Of a stretch of 64,000 nucleotides of DNA, positions 45,825 through 56,970 are shown piece after piece. Source of the DNA: Hanleya hanleyi (taxonomy: Eukaryota > Mollusca > Polyplacophora > Lepidopleurida > Hanleyidae); assembly GCA_036873755.1 (NCBI GenBank), contig JAVTVY010033733.1, positions 78,168-142,167 on the forward strand, written 5' to 3'. Numbering within the stretch: the first letter of the stretch is position 1; every line of letters starts with the position of its first letter. Position numbers and translations under genes: made by a program. The notes beneath the pieces were generated by a model, which was not told the DNA's origin, did not search any database, and saw nothing but the letters and a program-made list of their open reading frames with translations.

Positions 45825-46745
45825 TCGGGGTAGGGGCGATTGGGGTACATTGGGACATTTTCACTTTTTTTGCAAAAATCTTCACTATTATTGTCATTAG
45901 AGCAATCTTCTATGCTCTAGATATATCCAAGGCTTAGTATAACATTATCATACAAACTATTCTGAGATATCTGCTATACATTTCCCCAGAATTACATTTG
46001 AAAGGGTAAACAAATGTGTCCAAGATTTCCCCGGGTTTGAGGATCACTGAGACACCCACTGGGGTGCAATGGGACAATAATCAAAATTCAATTTAAATCA
46101 AGTGTATACTGTTAAGTTTTTTATGAGTTTGGAAGATTTATTAGCTATAGCGCAGTTTACAATTTTAGACATTATATTTCTCAGAGGCCAAATTTGAAGA
46201 ACACATATTTTGTGTGATTCCATTCCAACGGAAGCATTCGATATTGAAATTGTTAGTAAAACTTATCAATTCTGATGGGATTGCTAATTGCTTCTGCTTA
46301 GGAAACAAAATAACGCACTTTCATAACATTTTAGAATGAAAGTAAAGTTAGACATAGGAGTACTATTGTCCTAGTGTGCACCGACTAAAGTGTACCAGTC
46401 CACAAGGGGTGCATATTTTTCCCGTTTTGTGAAAAACACAAACACATACATCTATAAGATAATAAATCGTACCTTTGTTCATCCTCTATCAATAGTACAA
46501 AAACAGTCATGAAGTACCGTAGAAAACTTGGTATAACAAAATATCATCCTCAGTCCTGAAAAGTCCTGAAAGTTTTTCCCCTAACTTTCTACCACTAATA
46601 GGTTTTACTTATAAACAATATAGCTGTTTTATGAGGATGGTGACTTCCTACTAATAATAGTTTAAATTGATTGCTGTACTTAACATAAGAGTTAGATGGC
46701 TTGTTTCAATGTACCACATTCCCCACTGTACCTCAATCACCTCTA
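45825..46745. mobile_element. MITE-like repeat, second copy
   Basis: Begins GATTGGGGTACATTGGGACA and ends CCCCACTGTACCTCAATCAC. Internal words shared with the first copy include GGACAATAATCAAAA, GTGTGATTCC, TCATAACATTTTAG and CTGTACTTAACATA. Confidence 0.65.
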
Positions 46746-47319
46746 AGTTATAACTAAATATACTCATTTGCATTTTTATCTAAAGCTCATGCAGTACCAG
46801 CAACTTGTGATACTTAAAAGCCACCCGAATAGATCCCAAGAATGGCTCCTTCAGAACAATTAAGAACCTCAGATGTTTAGAACGGTTTAATTCAGAAGCA
46901 AAACATGTGAAAACTTTCCATACTCAAGCCTGGAAATAAGCACCTGTCATAACTACTTGTCATCCCTATTTTGGAAAATGTTCTGCACCATGACCGGTTT
47001 ACCTTTGTAAATGGAGATTCAAGTTGGAATAGTTCATCATGATCTGCAGGGGTGTTTTAAAATTTGGCAGGTACCTATTTCCAGCCTTGATACTGTTATC
47101 ATAAATCAAATCAACTCTAACTTGATTGAAATGCCTTTCAGAATACAATGTGGCGGGATTTCCAACTGGTAGCATATGATATCTCGCTTTAAATTAATTA
47201 TTATGGGAGAGGCAGCTTCGGATATTAAATTCGGTTAATTAGAAACGACAGTACAACGATTTGTGAAGTGCATTGTTTCGTTAATACGGGTCTCGTGATT
47301 GTGCCATTGTTTGTCCCGG

Positions 47320-47401
47320 TATATAAGTTCTTCGATTTTGCCCGAACTGGTCTCCTTCATCATCGAGTAAACCGTTCATCTGTTCAAACCAAGCTTCAAG
47401 G
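47320..47401 (+). promoter_or_regulatory. TATA box and 5' splice site: possible non-coding first exon
   Basis: TATATAAG at 47320-47327 is followed about 75 bases later by CTTCAAG|GTAAGG, a strong donor (GT at 47401). This could be a promoter with a short first exon. The nearest + strand gene is the secreted-protein gene at 51802, but linking them is a guess. Confidence 0.25.
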
Positions 47402-47469
47402 TAAGGGATTGTCGTCTTTAAATAATCTCTTCGTCAACAGCACGCCTAAATAATGCCGCAAAGGATCAG

Positions 47470-48770
47470 TTGCAGTAAGATGGATTTCTGTCCTATATGC
47501 GTTGCATTAAGAAACAGAATTTCCGTTTTAATAGTAGGCCTAAAAATACGATGCGAACTTCGAATGTTTCGAAGTAAAGCAGTAGCTGATTATACGCGAG
47601 AAAACTCGATCCAAAATTATGCATAATGTGAATGCAAATAGGATTTAAAATATGCAAATGTGCGTTTTTTTCACATTTGGTGGAAATTCTCATAGCATTT
47701 TCCAAAACTCATGAAAAAAAATTCATCCCGAACTAAATTCATTTTGATCATAATATCGTTGTAATACAAGAATGTTCCATTTGTGTTCATTTCATTTTGG
47801 TTGAGGAAGTGTTTATAACAAAAATTAAAAGGGCAATTCGTTATCTTGGAAAGTGTTGCATTCTCAACTATAGAGGTGTAAATGGGGGTGTAGTGTCAGG
47901 GGAAACACCCCTGGGTGCAAATGAGGTGTCAAAGGAGTGTTTTGTATCTACAAGAATGAAGCACTGTTAATTTACATTCAATTATGTTAAAATTGGCGTG
48001 TTGTTTAACAATCTATGGAGGGCGTGGATGAGCACCACAACACTCATTTCAAAGGTAGATGAACAACTTTGCGTTTTATCCTGTGCCCTGTAAGGTAGGT
48101 GTTAATGAATATTACAAAACTACATACAAGCAAGTCCGTCGATGTTTATGCAACATACACTAGATGAGTTAAACTGATCTGATCAGTTTTCACTTTGGTT
48201 AGATTTATTCCGTAGTATATTCATTGAGATAAAAAAAATACAGCGCTATTCTTTAAAACCCATATGGTACATGTATTTTGCAAATACAGTGTCACCCTAA
48301 AGTTTTACATAGGAGTGCTTTCGCTGATTTCACGCCCCCCCCCACCTTCACTCCTATAGCGACACTTCGCGTCATGTGGTAAAAAAAACGAAGAATATGT
48401 TTTTTTTTACTTATATATATATAATCACCTCTTAAACCAAAACGACATTAACATAACTGAAAATTTATTATATTATAACGATATCATGTTCAGAATAAAT
48501 TTGGTTTGCAAGGTGGTTTTTGTTTCGGAACTTTGATAATGCTCTTGTAATTCCCCCAAGAAAGAAAAAAACGCACATTTGCACATTTTTTCATCGTATT
48601 AAAATGCACATTATGCATAATTTTGAATCGAATTTTCCCTTGTATAACCAGCTACTGTTTTACTTCGAAATATTCAAAACTTGACATTTTTACTACTAAA
48701 ATGAAAAATCTGTTTCCTAATGCAACACATATGTGACAGAAATCCATCGTACTGCAACTCGTCTTTTACA
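47470..48770. mobile_element. Inverted-repeat element with ends of about 300 bp
   Basis: 47470-47790 and 48455-48770 are inverted, diverged copies: ATGGATTTCTGTC, TTTCGAAGTAAA, AAAATTATGCATAATGTG and GCAAATGTGCG occur on the + strand at the left and inverted at the right. The interior is non-coding, with an AGGGGTGT-rich patch near 47880-47940. Confidence 0.7.
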
Positions 48771-48869
48771 ACAATGGGGAGCAGTTAGAATATTGTTGAA
48801 TACTTTGTTGAGCAATGGCAATCAAGATTTCGCAGCTTTTGACATAGCATTTTCTGTGTTATAAGCCAG

Positions 48870-49310
48870 AAAGTCCAACAATCCCAATCCGCTTCGAGCA
48901 GGTTGGGGAAATGAGGGCTCTTCAATTTTGGAGGTAACAAAGTTTTTTTTTTTAATAACTTTAAAAATATTACCAAATTTGCTTGTTTTGTTCAATGGCG
49001 CATAAATTTATATACAGTTACATATGTTAACACATATTTGCCATTGCTATGATTTATAGTTTCCTTTTCTGAACATGTTGAAATGGCAATTTAAAAAAAA
49101 CAATGGACCACTTTCTATCTCCTGAAGTAGATGTGCAAAAATTTCTTCAACGCACACACATGAAACAATCCGTGAAAATATATGAATTGATGCGCTATTG
49201 ACTGTGAGTGTGTTCGTATTTTCAAAGGTATTCAAACAAAATGGAAGAGCCCTCATTTCTCCAACCTGTTGAGTGTTGTGTGGCTGAATTTGCAGGAGAT
49301 TGTTGGTATC
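48870..49310. repeat. Inverted repeat
   Basis: GGTTGGGGAAATGAGGGCTC (48901) pairs with GAGCCCTCATTTCTCCAACC (49245), and ATCCCAATCCGCTTC lies beside it. A run of T occurs near 48945. No coding sequence. Confidence 0.65.
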
Positions 49311-49361
49311 AGTCTATACTAAGAGGGTGACTGGGGGCCATGTTAAAATAGTTTTTCCTAC

Positions 49362-49668
49362 TCTCTAAAAAAAGTTGAGTGAAATTCCCCTCAAGTAAGA
49401 GTGGAAATTCATCCCACTCAAAGCTTGAGTGAGATTTTCACTCAATTTGAGTTACTTTTCACTCAACTTGAGTTAAATGCACTCAACTTGAATGACATTC
49501 ACTCAAGCAGAAGAGTGAAAATTCATCTCACTCAAGTTGAGTGAACTTGAGTGGTTTTAACTCCAGTTGAGTGAAAAGTAACTCAAGTTGAGTGAAAAGT
49601 AACTCAAGTTTGAGTGAACAGGAACTTGAGTGGAACAGTTAACTCAAGTTTTCTTTAGAGAGTAAGTT
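49362..49668. mobile_element. MITE with TACTCTCTAAA ends and TTGAGTG repeats
   Basis: The ends are TACTCTCTAAA and TTTAGAGAGTA. The interior is built from ACTCAACTTGAGT-type palindromes, over a dozen, so the whole element can fold. It is non-coding. Confidence 0.75.
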
Positions 49669-49862
49669 TTATGTTATTACTCTCTTTACAAATAATGAAA
49701 GTATGGTTCCTTTACTGAACATGAGATGCCTTCCCGATCGTATTCGATCGACTGTATCTAGTTATTCACTTATTTATCATGAAGTTTCTGTGAAGAAATA
49801 GCATAAATAAAACATTGATAGGACGTCATCATTTTAACCTTAATGAATTATTCGACATATTC

Positions 49863-50300
49863 TGTTAGAGATTGACCCAAATATATAGATTAGTAATTAG
49901 TAACTGCCTGATGTCAGGGACACCGACAGTATGCAGACCCTCCACTCCATTATTGCATTATTTTATCAACAATCGCTCAACGACAAAGTCCTTTGTTTGC
50001 AGGATTTGTTTGAAAGCCACAATTTCCGAGTTTTGCATTTTGCCACTATCCTTGACGCGAGGATAACGTCGTTTCGCGCCTTAAATTTCGACAAAAGGAC
50101 CTCATTACTCACGGCATACAATCGAAAGCGCACCTCAAGGGGTACTCGCTCGCTCTTGGAGGTATAAAAGGCTCCACCCGAAGTCATCTGTCTGCCTGGC
50201 TGTGCTTTGTGGTTGCTGGACAACGTCTCTTTCTAATAAACTGTATTTCGCGGAACATTAGGGATGTTGGTGGTTATATCCACACAAGAATCATACTCGT
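49863..50300 (+). promoter_or_regulatory. TATA and AATAAA module, possible solo LTR
   Basis: TATAAAAG at 50163-50170 is followed 65 bases later by AATAAA (50235), the spacing of an LTR U3-R. A TGTTAG start at 49863 would fit an LTR, but I found no matching second LTR, CA end or target duplication. A frame of 78 codons (49931-50167) runs through it without a motif. A simple Pol II promoter is equally possible. Confidence 0.25.
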
Positions 50301-50340
50301 ATAAACCATAGTTTCGTCAGTTAAGAAAATAAAGTGTGAA

Positions 50341-50705
50341 ATTACAAGCGTCTGGTCCGTCATTCATAATTCAGCCGTCGTCCATTAAAGAATATCCACA
50401 TCTATAATCCAAGGACCTATACTATATTCCATATAACAGTATTAGCACCAAATTCAAGAAGACAATCATAGTATACATAAACATAGGCTAGTTTCCTGCA
50501 ACACAGAAGCGGTCAACAGTTTTCAATGATGCCGGCAAGACATTCATGATGTTCCAAAAAATATCAAATCTGTATCGCTGATCAGTATTCTTAATCCAAA
50601 ATATTCGTGGTAAAGTCGTCATCTAGAGAATGATGTATCTCAGTCACGCTTTGATTGTGGCTGTTCATATGAGCACCACGAGGATCTTGAAATACGGCAC
50701 CTGGA
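50341..50705 (-). repeat. 3' region of the RT-like element (minus copy)
   Basis: Begins at ATTACAAGCGTCTGGTCC and runs through CTGATCAGTATTCTTAATCC to GAGGATCTTGAAATAC; truncated at about 50705, before any coding sequence. Confidence 0.75.
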
Positions 50706-51209
50706 CGCCCAAAATTACTGCTCCCCACAACCTGTACACGCGTTTTAGGTCAAAGTTCGACAAACTTGACTAAGAAGTGGTAACTGTTTTTATTTCAGCT
50801 GATTAGACTACCAGGCATGTCTAAGGTGCATCTAGAGGTTTTAACATACAGCAGTTTTACAATTCAACGGATATACATATCAGAAATTGATGCACAACAG
50901 CGCAGCATATTTTTTTCTACACATGTTCCGGTACTAACAATCACACGCATCTAGGCATCTTGGTGTGTTCTATTGTTATTGGGTTGTTCCGTGCGATGAA
51001 ACAAAGACAGGAAAATAAAGATATTTACGACACAGAAAACGAATTTAGAGCGGAACCCTCTATGTTAACTTCGAGATAACCCTTCAATACCTCCAAGAGC
51101 GGAGAGTATTTTTTAGATAGAGAATATCGATTGCATGCGGTGATTACTTGTGATGATTCGTCTATACTGTGCAAATGTTCGTGTTTACGATAAAATTTGG
51201 GTTTAATTT
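50706..51209. other. Spacer, nothing recognised
   Basis: No coding motif. Confidence 0.3.
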
Positions 51210-51808
51210 TATTATTGGATTAATTGTAGATGTTTATTATTGGATTAATTGTAGATGTTTATCATTGGGTTAATTGTATATGTTTATTATTGGGTTAATT
51301 GTAGATGTTTATTATTAGATTAATTGTAGATGTTTATTATTGGGTTAATTGTAGATGTTTATTATTGGATTAATTGTAGATGTTTATTATTGGATTAATT
51401 GTAGATGTTTATTATTGGATTAATTATAGATGCTTATTATTGGATTAATTGTCGATGTTTATTATTGGATTAATTGTAGATGTTTATTATTGAATTAATT
51501 GTATGTGTTTATTACTGGATTAATTGTAGATGTTTATTATTGGATTAATTGTGGATTAATTGTCGATGTTTATTATTGGATTAATTGTAGATGTTTATTA
51601 TTGAATTAATTGTATGTGTTTATTACTGGATTAATTGTAGATGTTTATTATTGGGTTAATTGTGGATTAATTGTAGATGTTTATTATTGGATTAATTGTA
51701 GATGTTTATTATTGAATTAATTGTATGTGTTTATTACTGGATTAATTGTAGATGTTTATTATTGGATTAATTGTAGATGTTTATTTTCGGATTAATTGTA
51801 GATGTTTC
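51210..51808. repeat. 25-bp minisatellite abutting a start codon
   Basis: About 24 units of GATGTTTATTATTGGATTAA plus TTGTA. Two short units (near 51541 and 51655) lack GATGTTTATTATT and mark higher-order repeats. The last partial unit supplies the GTAGATGTTT that carries the ATG of the secreted-protein gene. Confidence 0.9.
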
Positions 51809-54800
51809 GTGTGGCTTTGATGATAGTGGTCATCACCGTAGGAGTAAACCGGGTCAGTTCGGCCACAGCAGAGGACATACTTTCCTGTATGGGCAGCAGA
51901 GCGACAGAGTGCATGCCGTTTTTCGTTACTGCGATGGCAGATTCTTCATCGTACGGATCCATGTGTACAGCTTTGAGGGTGAGAGCAACAATGAATCTAA
52001 TCTTTCCAATTGAGACTCACAAACTGTCCAGTCTTTCAACAACAATTTTTTAAAACAATATGCACACAAACATACATTTTTACAAGATATATACTCATGG
52101 AACTCACCTGATAACATTAACAGTTAGGCGTCAACCGTCCCAGTCCGGTAAATCGATATTTGATATTGTAACCGTCGTATGCAACCGTTATTAAGGAATC
52201 GATATTTGGAGTCACTAAATGCAGAAAAGAAATAGATCGGAGGGCTTACATTCAAGAATTGGCATGAATTATTTTAACTCTAGTTTTGTTACTCTTTCGG
52301 TGTATTTTCTTTGACAGATGGCTGCCAGTAATTACCAAAATATGTTTCCGGGTAAGAATTACCATTTTGGTAATAGCTACACTTGCTTGCCTATAATACC
52401 TAAATGGTAATGTGAATTGCCTAGATGATATCCTGCCCGGTTCAGTCTCATGGCCATCAAACGTTTACTTTATCAAAATGACTAGCCGCACAGTGAAATG
52501 CATCGGGCATTTAAAAACACGTCACGTGATATAGCCTTGGCAATTTGGTGTAGACATGTCCGCTTTCAAATATGTATACATTTAAAAGTACGGGTAAGTG
52601 GTTATCTGTAAATTATAACTATTAAAGGCGGACAAAGTCGTTTGCACTGAACATTCCTGTCCCTAGCCTGTTTTACTGTTCCGATGTCGCGCTGACTCCG
52701 ATGCCACACTTGCCACGGTCATTATTACAAGCGTCTAGTCCGTCATTCATAATTCAGTTGTCGTCCATTAAAGAATATCCGCGTCCATAATCCAAAGATC
52801 TATTCCATATTCCATATAACAGTATTAGCACCAAATTCAAAAAGACAATCATAGTATACATATTAAACATATGCTAGTTTCCTGCAAGAGAGAAGTGGTC
52901 AACAGTTTTCAATGATGCCAACAAGTCATCATGATGTTCCAAAAATATAAAATTCGTATCGCTGATCAGTATTCTTAATCCATAATAATCGTTGTAAAGT
53001 CGTCATCTAGAAAATGATGTATCTCAGTCACGTCATGTCAGAGATATCTGTAGGCCTGCCAGAGCATATTTGGTCAGGGTGATGAGGCAGATGGATATAG
53101 TCACCTGTATTGAATATTGCGGGATACAATCTTGATTGACAATAGAACATGTGGTTGAATCCATCATGGCGGAGACGATCGAGCAAAATCGATGGGCGGC
53201 TACATATTAGCTTCTTTATGGATTTTTGGTCCTCTAGCTTAGGGCAGCCTGTACCATACCATGTTTGTCTGGAACAGGAGGTAGATTAAAGTACCAAACA
53301 GATTTGGCTCCCTGAGGATCCATTGTGATCAGTGTCTGTAGAGCCTAATTTTCGAAATTCAATTCTTTTTGTAGTTTTGATTAGGTTTTTGTTAGGGTTT
53401 TGCTAGGGTATGTTTGTTTGGGTCATCGTCACCGTGTGACCAATAAGGTTAGGTTCGACGTTAAACTTCAAACAACCAACCAACCTCTATGGATTGAATT
53501 TTGTTGACAAAATTGCCAGGCCATTCATTGGTATTAATCTCAATTGCTGCGAAGTAATTGGATTCTGTATGTTCCAGATCATTATCTCCATCCACAGAAG
53601 AAAGTATGGAGAGCTTAAATTGATTCTTGATAAAGATATCTTATCATCTTTGATTACAATCATCTCACACGTATCTTTCGCGAAATCTTCTTTTCTATCC
53701 ACATAGAATCTGATCGTATGTGTCGGGACGGATTTGCTTTGTGAAGAAATGGAGTGGAATGGTGTCTGTTATGGGACAATTTTGGAGGATTACCTGGAAG
53801 ACACGAATGTATGCGGGGACGGCAGTGGATCCGGTAAGTTGTATTTGTAGCGTACTTGATAAGCCCGTTTTACACGGGCAAGTTTTCCATGACAATTTTT
53901 CATTGCCAATTTTTATGCCGGTTGTGAAAGGCAGCGATATGATTCTGTACTCGAGTATAAATTTGAAGTATGAATTTCAGTTTTTGACAACAAGCAAACA
54001 TACCAATACTATAAGCAAAAACAAAACAACAGTTTTCAATAAAAAACAGAAACTGCTGCTACTGCTAGCCTCACACCGCTGAACCGACACGGGTTCGAGC
54101 CGAGTTGGTCCATGTGTGGAAGTTTGCCAGTTACTTGCCGACGGGCAGTGGTTTACTACGGGTACTGCGACTTCCTCCACCAACCAAAATGACTGCCACC
54201 ATTATGAGTGAAACAAACTTGAGTGTGGCATTAAGCCAAATCTCCCCTTGTTTTCAGTATAGCGAAATAGTCAAAGTGGTTATTTCGGTAGACAATTTGG
54301 TAACGTTACTTATTGAATGTTGTACTTGAGCGGACTAGTAATTGTATTCAATTGGATAGACCTGCTTTTATTTTCCGCATAGAATACATAAACATATTTC
54401 AATGAAGCCGACAAGGCATCATGATGTTCCCAAAATATTAAATCCGTATCGCTGTTCAGTATTCTTAATCCATACAATTTTCCTTGTAAAGTCGTTATTC
54501 AGAGAATGATGTATCTCAGTCGCGCTTTAATTGTGTCTGTTCATGTGAACACCATGATGATCTTGATGTGCATGAGTTCATACGGCCCCTAGTCCTGGAT
54601 TGATTGAGTTCAAAACTGTTGATCACGTCTCTCTTAAAAGGAAACTAACCTATGTTTATATAATTTTTATAATTTGGTGTTAATGCTAACACGAATAAGG
54701 TATTTGGAGGCGGAAATTCTTTCCTGGACGATGATTGAATGCTGGATTAGGCGCCTGTGTATATCTAGAAAAAAACATTCTCGTACTGAAGGACTAGTTC

Positions 54801-55160
54801 ACGCTGATACTATTTACTAGTTTACTAGTTCTCTTACTGATGCGACCAGTGATTGACTAGTATTTTACCATTCGCCCTTTTGATATATTTCCAGGCACAT
54901 TAGAAGAAGCGGCTCTGGGTAAGAGATGTCTCGACATTATGGTTGAAACCCTGACTGTCAATCCTAGCCCATGTGTATTCTTTGGAGAATACGCAAAGTG
55001 TATCTTGAATGAAGACAAGGGCCTATCCGGCGAGATCTTAGACGGTTTCCGCGAGGGTACCAGAGGAATGATAAGAGATAACTATCCCATTACTGTCGGA
55101 GATATAACCGTATCGTTTTGTCCAGATTGGAGTACAACATATGCGGCCTATCTCGATTAA
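51802..55160 (+). CDS. Secreted cysteine-rich protein, three exons
   Basis: Exons 51802-51978, 53707-53833 and 54895-55160 join in frame (phases 0 and 1) into 189 residues. Donors are AGG|GTGAGA and CCG|GTAAGT; acceptors are CCACATAG|AAT and TATTTCCAG|GC. The start MFRVALMIVVITVGV is a signal peptide, with likely cleavage near 20-23, so the product should enter the secretory pathway. There are 11 Cys in the mature part (29, 37, 55, 64, 71, 80, 95, 113, 128, 137, 177), no membrane segment after the signal, and an acidic middle (86-91). AATAAA follows at about 55245. I do not recognise the family. The odd Cys count could mean a missed exon. Both introns hold repeat insertions. Another upstream exon cannot be excluded because TAG precedes the ATG and could be an acceptor. 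Confidence 0.6.
52725..53040 (-). repeat. 3' region of the RT-like element (in intron 1)
   Basis: Begins ATTACAAGCGTCTAGTCCGT and ends at ATGTATCTCAGTCACG; truncated before the coding end. It lies inside intron 1 of the secreted-protein gene. Confidence 0.75.
53400..53480 (+). repeat. SINE-tail-like sequence
   Basis: TTCGACGTTAAACTTCAAAC and CAACCAACCAACC resemble the tails of molluscan SINE-like repeats as I remember them. It is in intron 1. Confidence 0.35.
54050..54240 (+). mobile_element. SINE-like element (in intron 2)
   Basis: ACGGGTTCGAGCC near 54088 fits a Pol III B box (GGTTCGANNC). It is followed by GTTTGCCAGTTACTTGCCG, CGACTTCCTCCACCAA and GAGTGTGGCATTAA. I recall this order, with a GTGGCGTTAAAC tail, as a widespread bivalve SINE. 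Poly(A)-like text (AAAAACAAAACAAC) lies upstream. Confidence 0.55.
54390..54770. repeat. Inverted pair of RT-like 3' regions (in intron 2)
   Basis: 54390-54600 is a minus copy (TCATGATGTTCCCAAAATAT, CAGTATTCTTAATCC), and 54605-54760 is a + copy of a neighbouring part (AAACTGTTGATCACGTCTC, AATTTGGTGTTAATGCTAA). Both are truncated and meet near 54600. Confidence 0.65.
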
Positions 55161-56225
55161 AACCAAAAATGAGACCAGTCCGAATAAGATCGCCTAATCG
55201 CAAATGACCAAAACGAAATCTGGATCATCTGTCGATATGAAAAAAATAAATAAATAAGCACATACGAACACGCATACACATTGTACAGTCTTCTTTTTTC
55301 ACGATACACTGTTATAAATCATACCGTAAATTCACAACTTTAAATTTACTGGCAATGCTCTGAATTCTTTAGCAACGCAGGTGTCAGATGTTTCCTGCAA
55401 AGATATCAACCTATTTTCCTTTCAAACGAACAAGATTTCTTGTTATGTGTATGGACAGTTTAGCCCTTCAAGTTGATGTCAACAGAAGTATCATAGTTCA
55501 ATTAACAGATTAATATGTTTACGATTAAATAAACGGTGAACTCCAGCATACATTTACTGTGAAATAACGGTAAGTTATAACAGTGCATGTAAATGCTGAA
55601 TGTCGGACCTGACGTGTACATTTCTTTGACTGATCTGCCCCTATTCCTATTCATCACCATGAATTCCTTGGTGGGAAATGATGTGTTCGCTTTAGATGAA
55701 TATTTTTTCCCTTCAGAGTCGCTCTCTGCTGCTCTATTGTCTCGCTCCGCCCCGGCCGGTAAATTGTGACGTAATGCTCAGGTATTCCCCAACTCTTTGT
55801 CAGACAGGTGAGGCCAGTCAAATGGGAAATTCTGGTTCATTTTCTCATACGGTTACCATTGGCACATATTGAGACATGCACAATCAAAACAAGCGTCACC
55901 ACTTGCTGAGGGTCATTTCCTTAAAAAAGGCCTTGATATAAGACAAGTTTATTCTTATAACTTTTCAATTCATAGTTACAACTTTCCGCTGCCCTAAGAC
56001 GAAATTATATATGTGTAACAATTAATTTTTTGCTCCTGCTGGACGGCCAAAATATTCAAATACTGACTGTGTGTGGAGTTGTTTGTGTGCAATTCTGTTT
56101 ACGAATTATGATAAAATAAGGCATAATGTGCGTTATGGGCTCGCTGTCTTTATTTCACTTTAAAGTCCAAAATGATGAAGATGGGAGAAAAAGGAAAAAA
56201 TGAAGACAGTTTCTTTTGGGGATTT
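55161..56225. other. 3' flank of the secreted-protein gene, no other gene recognised
   Basis: Holds AATAAA at about 55245 and again near 55526. The rest is AT-rich without recognised content. Confidence 0.35.
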
Positions 56226-56312
56226 GGGGATTCGAACCAAAATGTTGGTTTTCTTTTCACCTGTAGTCCGACACTGTAACCATTCCACCAAGCAGCCGTT
56301 ACAATTATCAAA
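56226..56312 (-). ncRNA. tRNA-like (SINE head or tRNA pseudogene)
   Basis: On the minus strand TGGTGGAATGG fits the Pol III A box (TRGYNNARNNG) and GGTTCGAATCC fits the B box, about 45 bases apart. The arms do not form a clean cloverleaf and no anticodon can be assigned, so a tRNA-derived repeat is more likely than a working tRNA. Confidence 0.4.
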
Positions 56313-56392
56313 ATGAGGAATCATGTACCGTATGGCGGTGAACTACACCCTTTCAGAGCATTACAAGCGTTTTGGCATATTTCAATATCATG

Positions 56393-56515
56393 AAAATATT
56401 ACACCTTTTACCAAAACGATTCTTCAATGATACTGATTCTTCAGTATCATTTTTGATCAAACCCACCGCATTTCGATATGTAAGTCTCGTTTTGGTTAAA
56501 GGTGTCATATTTTAT
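56393..56515. repeat. Short inverted repeat
   Basis: AAAATATTACACCTTTTACC near 56393 pairs with GGTTAAAGGTGTCATATTTT near 56494. The loop also contains GATACTGATTCTTCAGTATC. Confidence 0.6.
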
Positions 56516-56970
56516 ATATGAATGGAATTCCCTTCAAGAATATCGCCAAATATTGCAAAAACAAACAAATGCTTATTTTCTAATACGCGTAATAATTTTT
56601 TGGCAAATCTCTTCTCGGTGAAAATTAAGAATATGAACATTCAGTATTTTCTCTCTCAAGCTAATAACTTTCAAAGTAAACGAGAGAAAATTATATTTTC
56701 GGTTCATAAACGCAACACACTAAGGAGAAAAATACGGTCAAACCGAACACCTCCTTTAAGCCGTACGATGTCGGACATTACAGGTCAGGTTTTTTTTGTT
56801 GGATATTCTCGCATTTACCAGGTTTACCCCATGTTGAGGCGTTTCCTCCATCTGACGTCCACGATGCTCATCCATTAACATCAGATGAGTTGTTTGAGCT
56901 GATCTGTCATTACAGCTCACGAGCTTGCTGATTGGAACTCCCGTGTGGTTCAGTTTTTTTTATTCCCTTA
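56516..56970. other. Unassigned stretch with one + frame
   Basis: A 118-codon frame (56522-56878) is Lys/Arg- and Asn-rich with no motif I recognise. AT content suggests a chance frame. Confidence 0.25.

Noticed and set aside
51210..51808. Repeat with constant and variable parts, CRISPR-like at first sight
   Set aside because: The 25-bp units are tandem and have no spacers.
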